Shown here: positions 42,586 to 51,162 of the stretch, one piece after another
Position numbering within the stretch: position 1 is the first letter of the stretch
Layout of the letters: each line of letters opens with the position of its first letter
Assembly: GCF_024721175.1 (NCBI RefSeq)
Contig: NZ_CP099399.1
Location: 2,294,001 to 2,358,000, forward strand
Source: Rhizobium sp. Pop5
Lineage (GTDB): Bacteria > Pseudomonadota > Alphaproteobacteria > Rhizobiales > Rhizobiaceae
Direction: 5' to 3'
DNA length: 64,000 nucleotides
Made by a program: the position numbers and the translations under genes
Notes under the pieces: model-generated
What the model was told of the DNA's origin: nothing
The model's database searches: none
The model's input: the letters and a program-made list of their open reading frames with translations, nothing else

Positions 42586-42972
42586 ATGAAAACGATCCAG
42601 GTCATGGCGCTCGCACTCGCTCTCGGCACTGCAGCGGCAGCGCATGCGGAACAGCCGCTGCAGCGCACCGATCTCGTCAAGAACGATATCGACGTGCCCG
42701 GCCACGAGGCCGTTCAGGTGCGCGTCGACTTCGCGCCAGGCGTTCTGGCGCCCAACCACTCGCATCCCGGCGAAGAGATCGCCTTCGTCATCGAGGGCAC
42801 GCTGGAATACCGGCTCGAAGGCAGGGAGCCGGTAACACTCAAGGCCGGCCAGTCCCTGTTCATTCCCGCCGGCACCGTTCACTCGGCAAAGAACGTCGGC
42901 AGCGGCAAGGCCTCGGAACTGGCGACCTATATCGTGCGCAAGGGCGAGCCGCTGGTGGTGCCGGCAAAGTGA
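42586..42972 (+). CDS. Secreted cupin-domain protein
   Basis: A 128-residue protein with a signal peptide (MKTIQVMALALALGTAAAAHA) and one cupin_2 barrel. The two cupin motifs are visible: NHSHPGEEIAFVIEGTLEYRLEG (metal ligands His, His, Glu) and the second with FIPAGTVHSAKN (His). It may be a periplasmic metal-binding enzyme or sensor. The next stretch is the second copy of the family A intergenic repeat. Confidence 0.88.
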   Translation: MKTIQVMALALALGTAAAAHAEQPLQRTDLVKNDIDVPGHEAVQVRVDFAPGVLAPNHSHPGEEIAFVIEGTLEYRLEGREPVTLKAGQSLFIPAGTVHSAKNVGSGKASELATYIVRKGEPLVVPAK

Positions 42973-42978
42973 GGCTGG

Positions 42979-43158
42979 GTGCCGTGCAGCCCCCTCATCC
43001 GCCTGCCGGCACCTTCTCCCCGAGGGGAGAAGAGATTCGTGGCGGCGCCTCGCTTTTTATCTACCGCCGTGGCTTGAATGTGCGCTCGGCGCTGCCGCAA
43101 GTCCCTTCGCCCCTCGGGGAGAAGGTGGCGGCAGCCGGATGAGGGGGCTGCACAGCAC
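42979..43158. repeat. Palindromic intergenic repeat, family A, copy 2
   Basis: Two inverted arms (GTGCCGTGCAGCCCCCTCATCC and its complement at 43135-43158), each with an inner CCTTCTCCCC-AGGGGAGAAG hairpin. Located between the cupin gene and the chemoreceptor gene; same element as at 31102 and 56729. Confidence 0.8.
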
Positions 43159-43241
43159 CACCCTCACCATCCCCCTCCTCGCCAATGGGACTTCCTAACT
43201 CCACCTTCCCATCATTCACTCGCTAACCCGAACGACAACGC

Positions 43242-44894
43242 TCAGAACTCGTCCCACTGTCCACTCGCCAGCGCCGCATTTCCCTGAGCCTGATACGCCC
43301 TGCCGACCCTGGCCCTGAGCTCGCGTGCCGGAGAGCCGGCATCGGCAGGCTGTGTGGGCGCCGGCCGGCGCGACTGCACTGCGCCTGTCTTCTCGATATT
43401 GAACTCCCGGAGCATCTCGGCGATCCGGCCGATCTCGCGCACCAGCGCGTGGCTTGCGGCCGTGGATTCCTCCACCATGGCGGCGTTCTTCTGGGTGCCC
43501 TGATCCATGGCGTTGACGGCCGTGTTGATCTCGGCGAGCGCGGTCGCCTGTTCGCGGGCGGCCTCGACGATCGAGCCGATGTGGCGGTCGATCTCCTTGA
43601 CCTCGTCGACGATGACGCTCAGCGCCTCGCCTGTTTCCCCGACCAGCGAAACGCCGGTCTTCACGTGTTCGCCTGACGTGTTGATCAGTCCCTTGATCTC
43701 CTTGGCCGCCTTGGCCGAACGCTGGGCAAGCTCGCGCACCTCCTGGGCGACGACGGCAAATCCCTTGCCCGCCTCCCCGGCGCGCGCGGCCTCGACACCG
43801 GCATTCAACGCCAGCAGGTTCGTCTGGAAGGCGATCTCGTCGATGACGCCGATGATGCTTGATATCTCGCGCGAGGAACTGTCGATCGCGCCCATCGCCG
43901 TCACCGCTCGCTCGACGATCTGACCGGACAGTTCCGCGCCTGTGCGCGCCTTTCCGACCAGTTCGCCGGCCTCTTCCGCACGCCGGCTGGAATCCTTGAC
44001 CGTGGTGGTGATCTCTTCGAGTGCGGCCGCCGTCTCCTCGATCGAAGCGGCCTGCTGCTCGGTCCGCCTGGCGAGGTCGTCGGCGGCGGCGCGGATTTCC
44101 TGCGATCCGGCATTGATCTGCGAGGCGCCGGAATCGATCTCGCGGATCGTGCCCGTCAATTGCTCGAGCGCGTGGTTGAAATCGTCGCGCAGCCGGTGAT
44201 AGGCGGCGGGCAGCTCGTCGGTGATGCGGTAGCTGATATCCTTGGCTGCGATGGCGGCCATCGCCTTGCCGAAAACGTCGCTCACCAGCTTCTGCTCGCT
44301 GGCGATCGCATCCGCCTGCGCCTTCTGCTTGGCGACCTCGGCCTCGTCGATGTAGACCGAAATGGCGAGATCCATGTCGAGCATCGCGGCCTTGACGAGG
44401 CTTGCGAGCGCCTTGCCGAACTCCGCCGGCTTCATGCTCTTCCGGGAAAACATCCCCTGGGGAAACATCTCCTCTACGGCGCTTTTGATCAGATGATCGA
44501 CGATGATCGCGTAGCCGCCGATATACCATCTCGGCTCCAGGCCGATGCGGGCGTGAACGGCGCCGATGGTGCGGACCTTGCCGACATAATCTTCGCCGAG
44601 ATTGCCATCTGATATATTGACCCAATGGCCCATCTGGGCGCCCTTGGCCCGGGCGATGTGCTCGTCGGAGGAAAAGAAGCGCTTGACTTCGGGGCTGTTG
44701 CGCAGCTGCGCATAGAACTTGTCGAGCCCATGCGGCAGCTCCCGCTGGATCAGAGCCTTCAACGAACGGATGCCGGCGCGTCCCTGTTCGTCGAGGCCCA
44801 TGAATTCGAGGCGGCGCTCGATATCCCCGCTTCGCGAGGCAGCATCGGCCTGACGAGAGTGCTGACCGGTATGCGCATGAAAATGGTTCTGCAT
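43242..44894 (-). CDS. Globin-coupled methyl-accepting chemotaxis protein
   Basis: A 550-residue soluble chemoreceptor with an N-terminal protoglobin/HemAT-like haem sensor (about 25-185; proximal His114 in [20 protein letters not shown]) and a C-terminal MCP signalling domain (about 240-505) with the highly conserved hairpin tip [41 protein letters not shown] (shown in part). It has no membrane segments, so it should signal oxygen or redox levels to CheA from the cytoplasm. The chain ends GQWDEF, an xWxxF pentapeptide like the CheR/CheB tether of some MCPs. AAGGGGG precedes the start at 44894. No other che genes are near. Confidence 0.94.
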   Translation of the reverse strand: MQNHFHAHTGQHSRQADAASRSGDIERRLEFMGLDEQGRAGIRSLKALIQRELPHGLDKFYAQLRNSPEVKRFFSSDEHIARAKGAQMGHWVNISDGNLGEDYVGKVRTIGAVHARIGLEPRWYIGGYAIIVDHLIKSAVEEMFPQGMFSRKSMKPAEFGKALASLVKAAMLDMDLAISVYIDEAEVAKQKAQADAIASEQKLVSDVFGKAMAAIAAKDISYRITDELPAAYHRLRDDFNHALEQLTGTIREIDSGASQINAGSQEIRAAADDLARRTEQQAASIEETAAALEEITTTVKDSSRRAEEAGELVGKARTGAELSGQIVERAVTAMGAIDSSSREISSIIGVIDEIAFQTNLLALNAGVEAARAGEAGKGFAVVAQEVRELAQRSAKAAKEIKGLINTSGEHVKTGVSLVGETGEALSVIVDEVKEIDRHIGSIVEAAREQATALAEINTAVNAMDQGTQKNAAMVEESTAASHALVREIGRIAEMLREFNIEKTGAVQSRRPAPTQPADAGSPARELRARVGRAYQAQGNAALASGQWDEF

Positions 44895-45462
44895 TAATGC
44901 CCCCTTGAAAACAGAATCGGCAAACGATGCGGCGCGGGAATCTGTCTCCGAAATCCGTATTCCCAGCAGCCTGTCATGCTGCCCCCGCGCCCGTCGGCCG
45001 AGATCGAATTGATGCCCGCATGGTTTCCGAAGTGTAAATCGCCTCGATGGGCCGGCACTTTTCCGCGCAAAATGGATAGAAATGCCAAGCTCGGATGTCG
45101 TCTCGGCGCAACACTTCCGCTATAAGGGATGGCCGTCCGACCGGATGCTACATAAGACGCAGAATTAGTTGCATTTCAACGACTTAGATCAACGCCTTTA
45201 AGTTGCAACCGCAAATCATTTTCGTTCCCCCACCGCGGCGCGCATCGCTTGCCAGGTGAAATTCGCCGGCCCCGAACAGATTCCGACGCCCTAAATTCCT
45301 GCCCGCCAAGCCAAGGCAAAACCCGCCACTTCCCCGTGTCATCCTCTTGCGGTGCACCTACGGCGCCGCCTATCCTCGGCCTGGCGGTCGCGTCTCCGAT
45401 TCAGGGGGCGCGTTTGGGGAACCGCGAGATTTGACGATGCTTTGCATCGCAAGGGAATGACG
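44895..45462. other. Intergenic, no gene recognised
   Basis: A 568-base divergent region between the chemoreceptor and a secreted-protein gene. It must contain promoters for both. AGTTGCA occurs twice as a direct repeat (about 45168 and 45200), but otherwise I see no coding frame or clear structure. Confidence 0.35.
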
Positions 45463-46896
45463 ATGCTTCGCATATTGACCGGATTTTTCAGCCTTCTTCT
45501 ATTGTCCTGCCTCACCTCGCCGGCCCTTGCCGCGGGTAAGCTCTGCCCGCAAAGGGAAACGATCCTCGCCTTCAGCGATATCGTGCTCGCCGATTGGGCC
45601 ACCTTCGCGCCTACGGCTCCTTACAAGTATGGCGCGGAGGCCGCCTATCTCAAGATCCGCTATACGCCACTTCCCGACGAGCAAATCCTCGTCCTGCTGG
45701 CAAACCTGCTTCAGCAAAACAAATACGCCTCCGCCGACGATCTCGCCGGAGCTTGGTACTTACACCATTTCGGTTACAAGGCCATTCAAGCCTCGGCTGG
45801 CGCGAAATTTGACCAGACCTTTTCGGGCATTGGCATATCCGGCATCCGAGCGCTGCTGCTGCAGGAAGGCGGCGAAGACGTAATGATGAAGCATTTCGCC
45901 GCTACTCCCTTCATGCCGACCGACGATTCGGGTCAAGCGTTCACGGTCGCAGGCGGCATTGTTGCCGCCGCCATCGCCGATCAGTCGGACGAATTCAAGG
46001 AGAGGGTCGTCCACGCGGCGGAAGCCCACGGCTTGAATGATATTGCAAACTCCGTCTCCGCCAGCGAAATCGATACCTCGGCATGGGACCGTTTCATGGC
46101 GCGTGGCAGCGCACAGGACAATCCAGATAAGCTGGTCTATTACGCCAATTATACACGAGCCATGGTTGGCCACCCCTGGGTCAAACCGGCTAAATCACTG
46201 CAGGAGGAACGATTCCAGCGGATCATGGCGGGCGCGGGATTCGAGCCTGAGGAGAGCTTTCTTATGCACGCGAGGGCAATCGACGGCGGGGATGATATCG
46301 CTGCTCTGATTGCCGGGCGTCTGGTGGAGCCGATTCTGCTTCACGGCGTGATCAGGAGGAGCGGCACGATGGATGCCGCCTGGCTGTTTGAATATCGAGC
46401 CGCCGTCGCTCTCGCCGGGCGATCGGCGGTCGAGACTGCTTTCGACGCCAGACCCTATGACGGCAATCGTTACGTCAGGACATCAGCTGTCTTCACCATC
46501 CGCGACGTCATAGATCGCCTGCTCGCCGTCGAAGCTCTACAGCCTTACCTGACAGGCAAGGTCGACGCCATGCCGCCGAAACCCGAGGACCTGTCCAACA
46601 AGATCGACTGGCCACGCTGGACCGAGATGGCAACCAAGGTTCGCGATGGCGCCGTCTCGCCCACTCTCGCCGCTGATCTCGAAACCTTCGGCATCGTGAC
46701 GGAACTTCTCCTCGCCAAGGGCGATCAGGAAGTTTTGCGGGCCTTCGTCCAGCAGGCGCCGAGCGGTGAAACCCGCCTCTCCGTCGCCAACGATTTCGCC
46801 ATGCGCCTCGACCGTGCCTGCGCCGCCTATCTCTACCATCCAGGCGAAGCCTTTACGCTCAACGGCCGCCCGATCTTCAAATTCGATACGGAGTGA
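45463..46896 (+). CDS. Secreted protein of unknown function
   Basis: A 477-residue exported protein with signal peptide MLRILTGFFSLLLLSCLTSPALA. The mature protein is acidic and largely helical, with no recognised motif; there is one early Cys (GKLCPQ) and another near the C-terminus (RACAAYLYHPGEAF). The start at 45463 was chosen because AAGGGA is 6 bases upstream, while the in-frame ATG at 45457 directly abuts it. It may be a periplasmic enzyme or scaffold; function unknown. Confidence 0.75.
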   Translation: MLRILTGFFSLLLLSCLTSPALAAGKLCPQRETILAFSDIVLADWATFAPTAPYKYGAEAAYLKIRYTPLPDEQILVLLANLLQQNKYASADDLAGAWYLHHFGYKAIQASAGAKFDQTFSGIGISGIRALLLQEGGEDVMMKHFAATPFMPTDDSGQAFTVAGGIVAAAIADQSDEFKERVVHAAEAHGLNDIANSVSASEIDTSAWDRFMARGSAQDNPDKLVYYANYTRAMVGHPWVKPAKSLQEERFQRIMAGAGFEPEESFLMHARAIDGGDDIAALIAGRLVEPILLHGVIRRSGTMDAAWLFEYRAAVALAGRSAVETAFDARPYDGNRYVRTSAVFTIRDVIDRLLAVEALQPYLTGKVDAMPPKPEDLSNKIDWPRWTEMATKVRDGAVSPTLAADLETFGIVTELLLAKGDQEVLRAFVQQAPSGETRLSVANDFAMRLDRACAAYLYHPGEAFTLNGRPIFKFDTE

Positions 46897-46973
46897 GAAA
46901 AGCTTGGAACGCAGCGCCCGGCCAAACGGCGAGCGCTGCTTCCGGAGAAAACGGCGGGGCGTGTTGTAACGCC

Positions 46974-47420
46974 TTACTTCTGCTGCGGCTTCGCCGGCGG
47001 AGTGCCGATCTTTTCCAGAACCTTTTTGGCGAGAGCCGGGTCGCTCTGCACGGCCGTCAGGATCGACGAATATTCCTCGACGGAAATGTTTTGTGAGGCC
47101 TGGACCGTGTCGACCATCTGTTTCTTGGCTTCATCCTGCAGCTTTTGCTTGGCAGCCTCGTCCTTCGTCGCGTCGATCTTGGCCGAATAGGCCTGCCGGA
47201 CCTTGTCGACCTGGAGATAGGCAACGGCAAAGGCCTCGAGTTTCTGATCGCTGACGGCGGCTGGCGCAGCCGTGCCGCCGCTCTGGTCCTGCATCGGCGC
47301 CGTGCCTTGTGCGGCCGGCTGCTGCGCCTGGGCCATCTCGACGGCCGATGCCGGACCGAAAGCAAGCAGGGTGAACACGGCAGCGGACATCATTGCCAGG
47401 GATGTGTAACGAGTGATCAT
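46974..47420 (-). CDS. DUF4168-type secreted protein
   Basis: A 148-residue protein with a signal peptide (residues 1-26), a Gln/Ala-rich linker (AQAQQPAAQGTAPMQDQSGGTAAPAAV) and a DUF4168-like helical domain (QKLEAFAVAYLQVDKVRQAYSAKIDATKDEAAKQKLQDEAKKQMVDTVQ in parts) ending SPALAKKVLEKIGTPP-like. AAAAGGA is ahead of the ATG. Periplasmic, function unknown; family members are often induced by stress. Confidence 0.8.
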   Translation of the reverse strand: MITRYTSLAMMSAAVFTLLAFGPASAVEMAQAQQPAAQGTAPMQDQSGGTAAPAAVSDQKLEAFAVAYLQVDKVRQAYSAKIDATKDEAAKQKLQDEAKKQMVDTVQASQNISVEEYSSILTAVQSDPALAKKVLEKIGTPPAKPQQK

Positions 47421-47642
47421 ATTCGTTCCTTTTCACGTGCATGATTTGAGCGGCAGGACCGCCTCGCTCGATCGCTCAGCCGATTTGGGGCTGGCGAGGT
47501 CGCGACGATGAAGCCCGAAAAGGGCTCGATGCGGCGATACCGGGGCCATTTCCTGACGATTGAACGGCGGCTTTGTGACGGGGACCGGCCCATCCGCGCC
47601 GCGCCCGCATCGCCTGACGCAGCATTCTGGCTGTGGTGACAG

Positions 47643-47727
47643 ATGACGTTGTTCGACCCCGGCGGCAATCGTATGGTCCTGCACTACGCCAAACGGAGGA
47701 GCCCAAATGTCCATCGCCGCTTTACCT
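47643..47727 (+). pseudogene. Relic of a VOC/glyoxalase-type protein
   Basis: The frame from 47643 reads MTLFDPGGNRMVLHYAKRRSPN, matching the C-terminal FDPxGN-x-LxLhY signature of vicinal-oxygen-chelate proteins. In-frame stop codons lie just upstream, and it runs into the start of the ABM-domain gene. It is a short remnant of a lost gene or a fragment from recombination. Confidence 0.45.
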
Positions 47728-48042
47728 GAACCGCCCTATTACATGGTCAGTTTTTCCTCTCAACGAACCAAGGTCGACGATGGCTATGGCGAGATGGGAT
47801 ATGCGATGACGGAACTTGCAAAACTGCAGCCCGGATATCTCGGTTTCGAAAGCGCGCGCGGCGCAGACGGCTTCGGCATACTCATCTCTTACTGGAAGGA
47901 TGAGGACAGCATTCGAGCCTGGAAATCAGTCGTCGACCATATCGAGGCGCAAAATCGCGGCCGGTCGGATTGGTACACCCGCTACGAAATTCGCGTTGGG
48001 CGCGTCGAGCGAGCCTATGGCTTCGACATCGAAGAGGCGTGA
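47707..48042 (+). CDS. ABM-domain (antibiotic biosynthesis monooxygenase-like) protein
   Basis: A 111-residue dimeric alpha/beta-barrel-type small protein with YYMVSFSSQRTKVDDGYGEMGYAMTELAKLQPGYLGFESARG and GILISYWKDEDSIRAWKSVVDHIEAQNRGRSDWYTRYEIRVGRVERAYGF (in parts), standard for the ABM/YdhR-like group. Such proteins act on small aromatic or haem-like molecules, or simply lack enzymatic activity. GGAGGAG sits 8 bases before the ATG. It is preceded by a VOC-gene relic. Confidence 0.88.
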   Translation: MSIAALPEPPYYMVSFSSQRTKVDDGYGEMGYAMTELAKLQPGYLGFESARGADGFGILISYWKDEDSIRAWKSVVDHIEAQNRGRSDWYTRYEIRVGRVERAYGFDIEEA

Positions 48043-48094
48043 ATGGGCTTAACGAAGAAACTTGGCGTCGAACCCTTCCGTCACCGGACCCTTT

Positions 48095-48958
48095 CTACCG
48101 CGCAAACCTCCTTGCACCGGCGACGCACAGAATGACGGCAACCGTCACGCCGAGCATGGCGGAGGTGACCGGCTCGTGCAGCAGCGTGGCGGCGAGCGCC
48201 AGGCCGAAAAAGGGCTGGAGCAGCTGCAGCTGACCGACGGCGGCGATGCCGCCCTGCGAGAGACCGCGATACCAGAAGATGAAGCCGATCAGCATGGAGA
48301 ATAGCGAGACATAGGCAAGGCCGATCAGCGCCGGCGTTTCGATCCCGGCGAAACTGGCCGGCCGGTAGACAAACGCGACCGCGATCATGATCGGCAGCGA
48401 TAGGACCAGCGCCCAGGAAATCACCTGCCAGCCGCCGAGCGTGCGCGACAGCCTGCCGCCCTCGGCATAACCGAGGCCGCAGACGAGGATCGCCGCCAGC
48501 ATCAAGAGGTCGCCGACCGGCGAGGCCGTCAGTCCTTGCGCCAGGGCGAAACCCGCCACCAGCGCGCTGCCGAGAATGGAGAAGAGCCAGAAGGCCGGCT
48601 TCGGCCGTTCGCCACCGCGGATCACCGCGAAGCTCGCCGTGGCAAGCGGCAGCAGGCCGACGAAAACGATCGAATGGGCTGATGTGACGTGCTGCAGGGC
48701 GAGCGCCGTCAGCAAGGGAAAGCCGACCACCACGCCGAGTGCGACGACGGCAAGCGAGAGGATCTCGCGCCCCGAGGGCCGCCTCTGCCGGAAGACGATG
48801 AGCAGGCAAAGCGCCAGCAGCCCGGCGATTGCCGCGCGCGCCACTGTGAGGAAAACGGGATCGAACTGCGCCACCGCCACGCGGGTCGCCGGCAGTGAGC
48901 CGCTGAAGATCACCACCCCGATCAAACCATTGATCCATCCTGCCGTCATGCGCTCCAT
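48095..48958 (-). CDS. DMT/EamA-family transporter
   Basis: A 287-residue inner-membrane exporter with about ten helices in two EamA repeats (VARAAIAGLLALCLLIVFRQR; LAYVSLFSMLIGFIFWYRGLSQGGIAAVGQLQLLQPFFGLALAATLLHEP in parts). The start at 48958 (MERMTAGW) has GGAAGGA about 6 bases upstream; the in-frame ATG at 48964 touches that sequence. Divergent from a MocR-type regulator 180 bases away, a common arrangement in which the regulator controls the exporter. Amino acids or related metabolites are typical substrates. Confidence 0.9.
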   Translation of the reverse strand: MERMTAGWINGLIGVVIFSGSLPATRVAVAQFDPVFLTVARAAIAGLLALCLLIVFRQRRPSGREILSLAVVALGVVVGFPLLTALALQHVTSAHSIVFVGLLPLATASFAVIRGGERPKPAFWLFSILGSALVAGFALAQGLTASPVGDLLMLAAILVCGLGYAEGGRLSRTLGGWQVISWALVLSLPIMIAVAFVYRPASFAGIETPALIGLAYVSLFSMLIGFIFWYRGLSQGGIAAVGQLQLLQPFFGLALAATLLHEPVTSAMLGVTVAVILCVAGARRFAR

Positions 48959-49138
48959 CTGCATTCCTTCCCGGATGCATGTCGGCGAGACCGCTTGGGT
49001 CTCAGAGAACGGCATGCATAAAAACAATGACCTAAGGCGCATTACCTGAATCAAATTCCGAGGAACGGCCGATCATCCTTATCCGCCAAAACGGATAGCC
49101 ATCACAGGGACGGTCTGATACGATTTCGCAAAACTGTT

Positions 49139-50560
49139 ATGGTGCGGGAAGCAGTACGGATGAACGAAGAGATGGCGGGGCGCACGCGCGTCGAGATGGT
49201 GATGGGAACGATCCGGCAGCGCATCGCCGGGCGCAGCCTGACGCCGGGCGCAAGGCTGCCTTCGGTGCGCGGGCTTGCGGCCAGCTTGAAGCTCTCGACC
49301 TCGACCGTCGTCGATGCCTATGAGCGTCTGGTCGCGGAGGGCGCGATCCTTTCACGGCCGGGTTCGGGCTTCTATGTCGCCAATCAGGCGGCACCCTTCG
49401 CGCTCACCGAAGCCGGGCCGAAACTCGACCGGGCGGTCGACCCGTTCTGGATCTCGCGCCAATCGCTGGAGGCCGACGAAGCCGATCTCAAGCCCGGTTG
49501 CGGCTGGCTGCCGCCCTCCTGGCTGCCTGGGGAAAGCATGCGCCGGGCGCTCCGGACGCTTGCCCGCGCCGACGGCCCGGCCCTTGCCGATTACGGCTCG
49601 CCGCTCGGTCTGCCGCCCCTGCGCCAGCTGATTTCGCGGCGCATGGGCGAGCGCGGCATCGAGGCCTCGCCGGATCAGCTCCTGCTCGCCGATTCCGGCA
49701 CACAGGCGATCGACCTGCTCTGCCGTTTCCTGCTCGAACCCGGCGACACCGTGCTGGTCGACGATCCCTGCTACTTCAACTTCCACGCACTCCTGCGCGC
49801 CCACCGGGCGAAGATTGTCAGCGTGCCCTACACGCCGTCCGGCCCCGATCTCGAGCGTTTCGCTGAGGTCGTCGCCGAGCATCGGCCGCGGCTCTACATC
49901 ACCAACTCCGCCATCCACAATCCCACAGGCGCCACACTCTCCCCGGTCACGGCTCACCGCGTCCTCAAACTCGCCGACCAATTCGACCTGACCATCATCG
50001 AGGACGATATCTTCGCCGATTTCGAGCATATGCCGGCCCCGCGCCTTGCCGCCTTCGACGGGCTTGAGCGCGTCATCCATATCGGCAGCTTCTCGAAGAC
50101 GCTTTCCGCCTCCGCCCGCTGCGGCTTCGTCGCGGCCAAACCCGAATGGATCGACGGCCTCACGGACCTCAAGATCGCCACCTCCTTCGGCGGCGGCCGG
50201 ATGACGGCCGAAATCGTGCTGAACGCCTTGAGCGACGGCAGCTACCGCAAGCACATGGAAACGCTGCGCCAGCGGTTGGCCCGCACGATGGGCGAGGTCT
50301 CGGCCCGGCTGAAGGGTCTCGGCATCACTCCCTGGCTGGAACCCCAGGCCGGCATGTTCCTCTGGTGCCGCCTGCCCGACGGCCTCGACGCGGCTGACGT
50401 GGCGCGGGCAGCATTGGAAAAGCGGATCGTGCTGGCGCCGGGCAACGCCTTCAGCCTCTCGCAGTCGGCGACGGATTTCATGCGGTTCAACGTGTCGCAG
50501 ACGCTGGATGACAGAGTGTTCGAGGTGCTGAGGGATGTGTTGGCGAGGCAGAGAAGATGA
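49139..50560 (+). CDS. MocR/PdxR-family regulator (GntR DNA-binding plus aminotransferase fold)
   Basis: A 473-residue regulator with a winged helix of the GntR type (RTRVEMVMGTIRQRIAGRSLTPGARLPSVRGLAASLKLSTSTVVDAYERLVAEG) followed by a fold type I aminotransferase domain. The PLP-binding Lys is in SFSKTLSASARCGF; ITNSAIHNPTGATL and the later Arg-containing C-terminus are also conserved. The domain usually senses an amino acid or PLP rather than catalysing. An ATG at 49160 with GGGAAG 8 bases upstream is an alternative start. Divergent DMT exporter at 48095 is the likely target. A perfect hairpin follows the gene. Confidence 0.92.
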   Translation: MVREAVRMNEEMAGRTRVEMVMGTIRQRIAGRSLTPGARLPSVRGLAASLKLSTSTVVDAYERLVAEGAILSRPGSGFYVANQAAPFALTEAGPKLDRAVDPFWISRQSLEADEADLKPGCGWLPPSWLPGESMRRALRTLARADGPALADYGSPLGLPPLRQLISRRMGERGIEASPDQLLLADSGTQAIDLLCRFLLEPGDTVLVDDPCYFNFHALLRAHRAKIVSVPYTPSGPDLERFAEVVAEHRPRLYITNSAIHNPTGATLSPVTAHRVLKLADQFDLTIIEDDIFADFEHMPAPRLAAFDGLERVIHIGSFSKTLSASARCGFVAAKPEWIDGLTDLKIATSFGGGRMTAEIVLNALSDGSYRKHMETLRQRLARTMGEVSARLKGLGITPWLEPQAGMFLWCRLPDGLDAADVARAALEKRIVLAPGNAFSLSQSATDFMRFNVSQTLDDRVFEVLRDVLARQRR

Positions 50561-50583
50561 GAGATACGCGGCTCCAGCCCCAC

Positions 50584-50622
50584 CCTCCCTCATTCCTGTG
50601 CTTGTCACAGGAATGAGGGAGG
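50584..50622. terminator. Perfect hairpin of the CATTCCTGTG repeat type
   Basis: CCTCCCTCATTCCTGTG and its exact complement form a 17-base-pair stem with a CTTGT loop, 24 bases after the MocR gene's stop. It is the same palindrome found three times between 23629 and 24012. It probably works as a bidirectional terminator here, between convergent genes, although no T tract follows. Confidence 0.65.
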
Positions 50623-50750
50623 AGAGGTTCGCGCCAGAATCAATCATCACGGCTCGTACTCCTCCGATTAAGTGAAGGTCGTCCAGCGACCTCGAGTTCT
50701 GTCGAGAAGCCTGACTCCAGCAGCGCCAGCGCAGCCCCCGCCACCACCCA

Positions 50751-51152
50751 TCAAAACGACCGATTGACCGCCTTGTCGTTCTCCAGCCGCGTCACGCAGC
50801 CCTCCAGCTTGGCGAGCAGCAAATCAAAATCGAGCGGCTTCGTCAGATAATCCGCAGCCCCGGCGCGCAAGCCCGCGAGCGTGTTTTCGCGATCGGTCAG
50901 CGCCGTCAGCAGGATGAAGGGGATGTTGGAGAATTGCGGGTGGTTGATCTGGATTTCCGCCAGCAGCTGGTGGCCGTCCATGACGGGCATGGAGATGTCT
51001 GAGATGACGATGTCGGGCCATTTCGACAGGATCATCTCCAGGCCTTCGGCGCCGTTTGCGGCCTCGAGCGTCCTGTATCCGGCTTCGTTCAGCTCCTCGA
51101 CGAGCAGGTTCCGGATCTCGACTTCATCTTCTATGCACAGGACGGTGACCAT
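50751..51152 (-). CDS. Response regulator (receiver domain only)
   Basis: A 133-residue CheY-like single receiver domain. The phospho-acceptor Asp52 (VISDISMP), Thr83 (LLTALT) and Lys105 (YLTKPLD) are all present. It has no output domain, so it would act through protein contacts or phosphotransfer. Encoded 10 bases after the histidine kinase gene, so the two form a two-component pair. Start behind TGAGGAACAGC. Confidence 0.94.
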   Translation of the reverse strand: MVTVLCIEDEVEIRNLLVEELNEAGYRTLEAANGAEGLEMILSKWPDIVISDISMPVMDGHQLLAEIQINHPQFSNIPFILLTALTDRENTLAGLRAGAADYLTKPLDFDLLLAKLEGCVTRLENDKAVNRSF

Positions 51153-51162
51153 AAGCTGTTCC

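Noticed and set aside
49352..50650. 432-residue minus-strand ORF opposite the MocR gene
   Set aside because: Antisense shadow of an intact MocR regulator.
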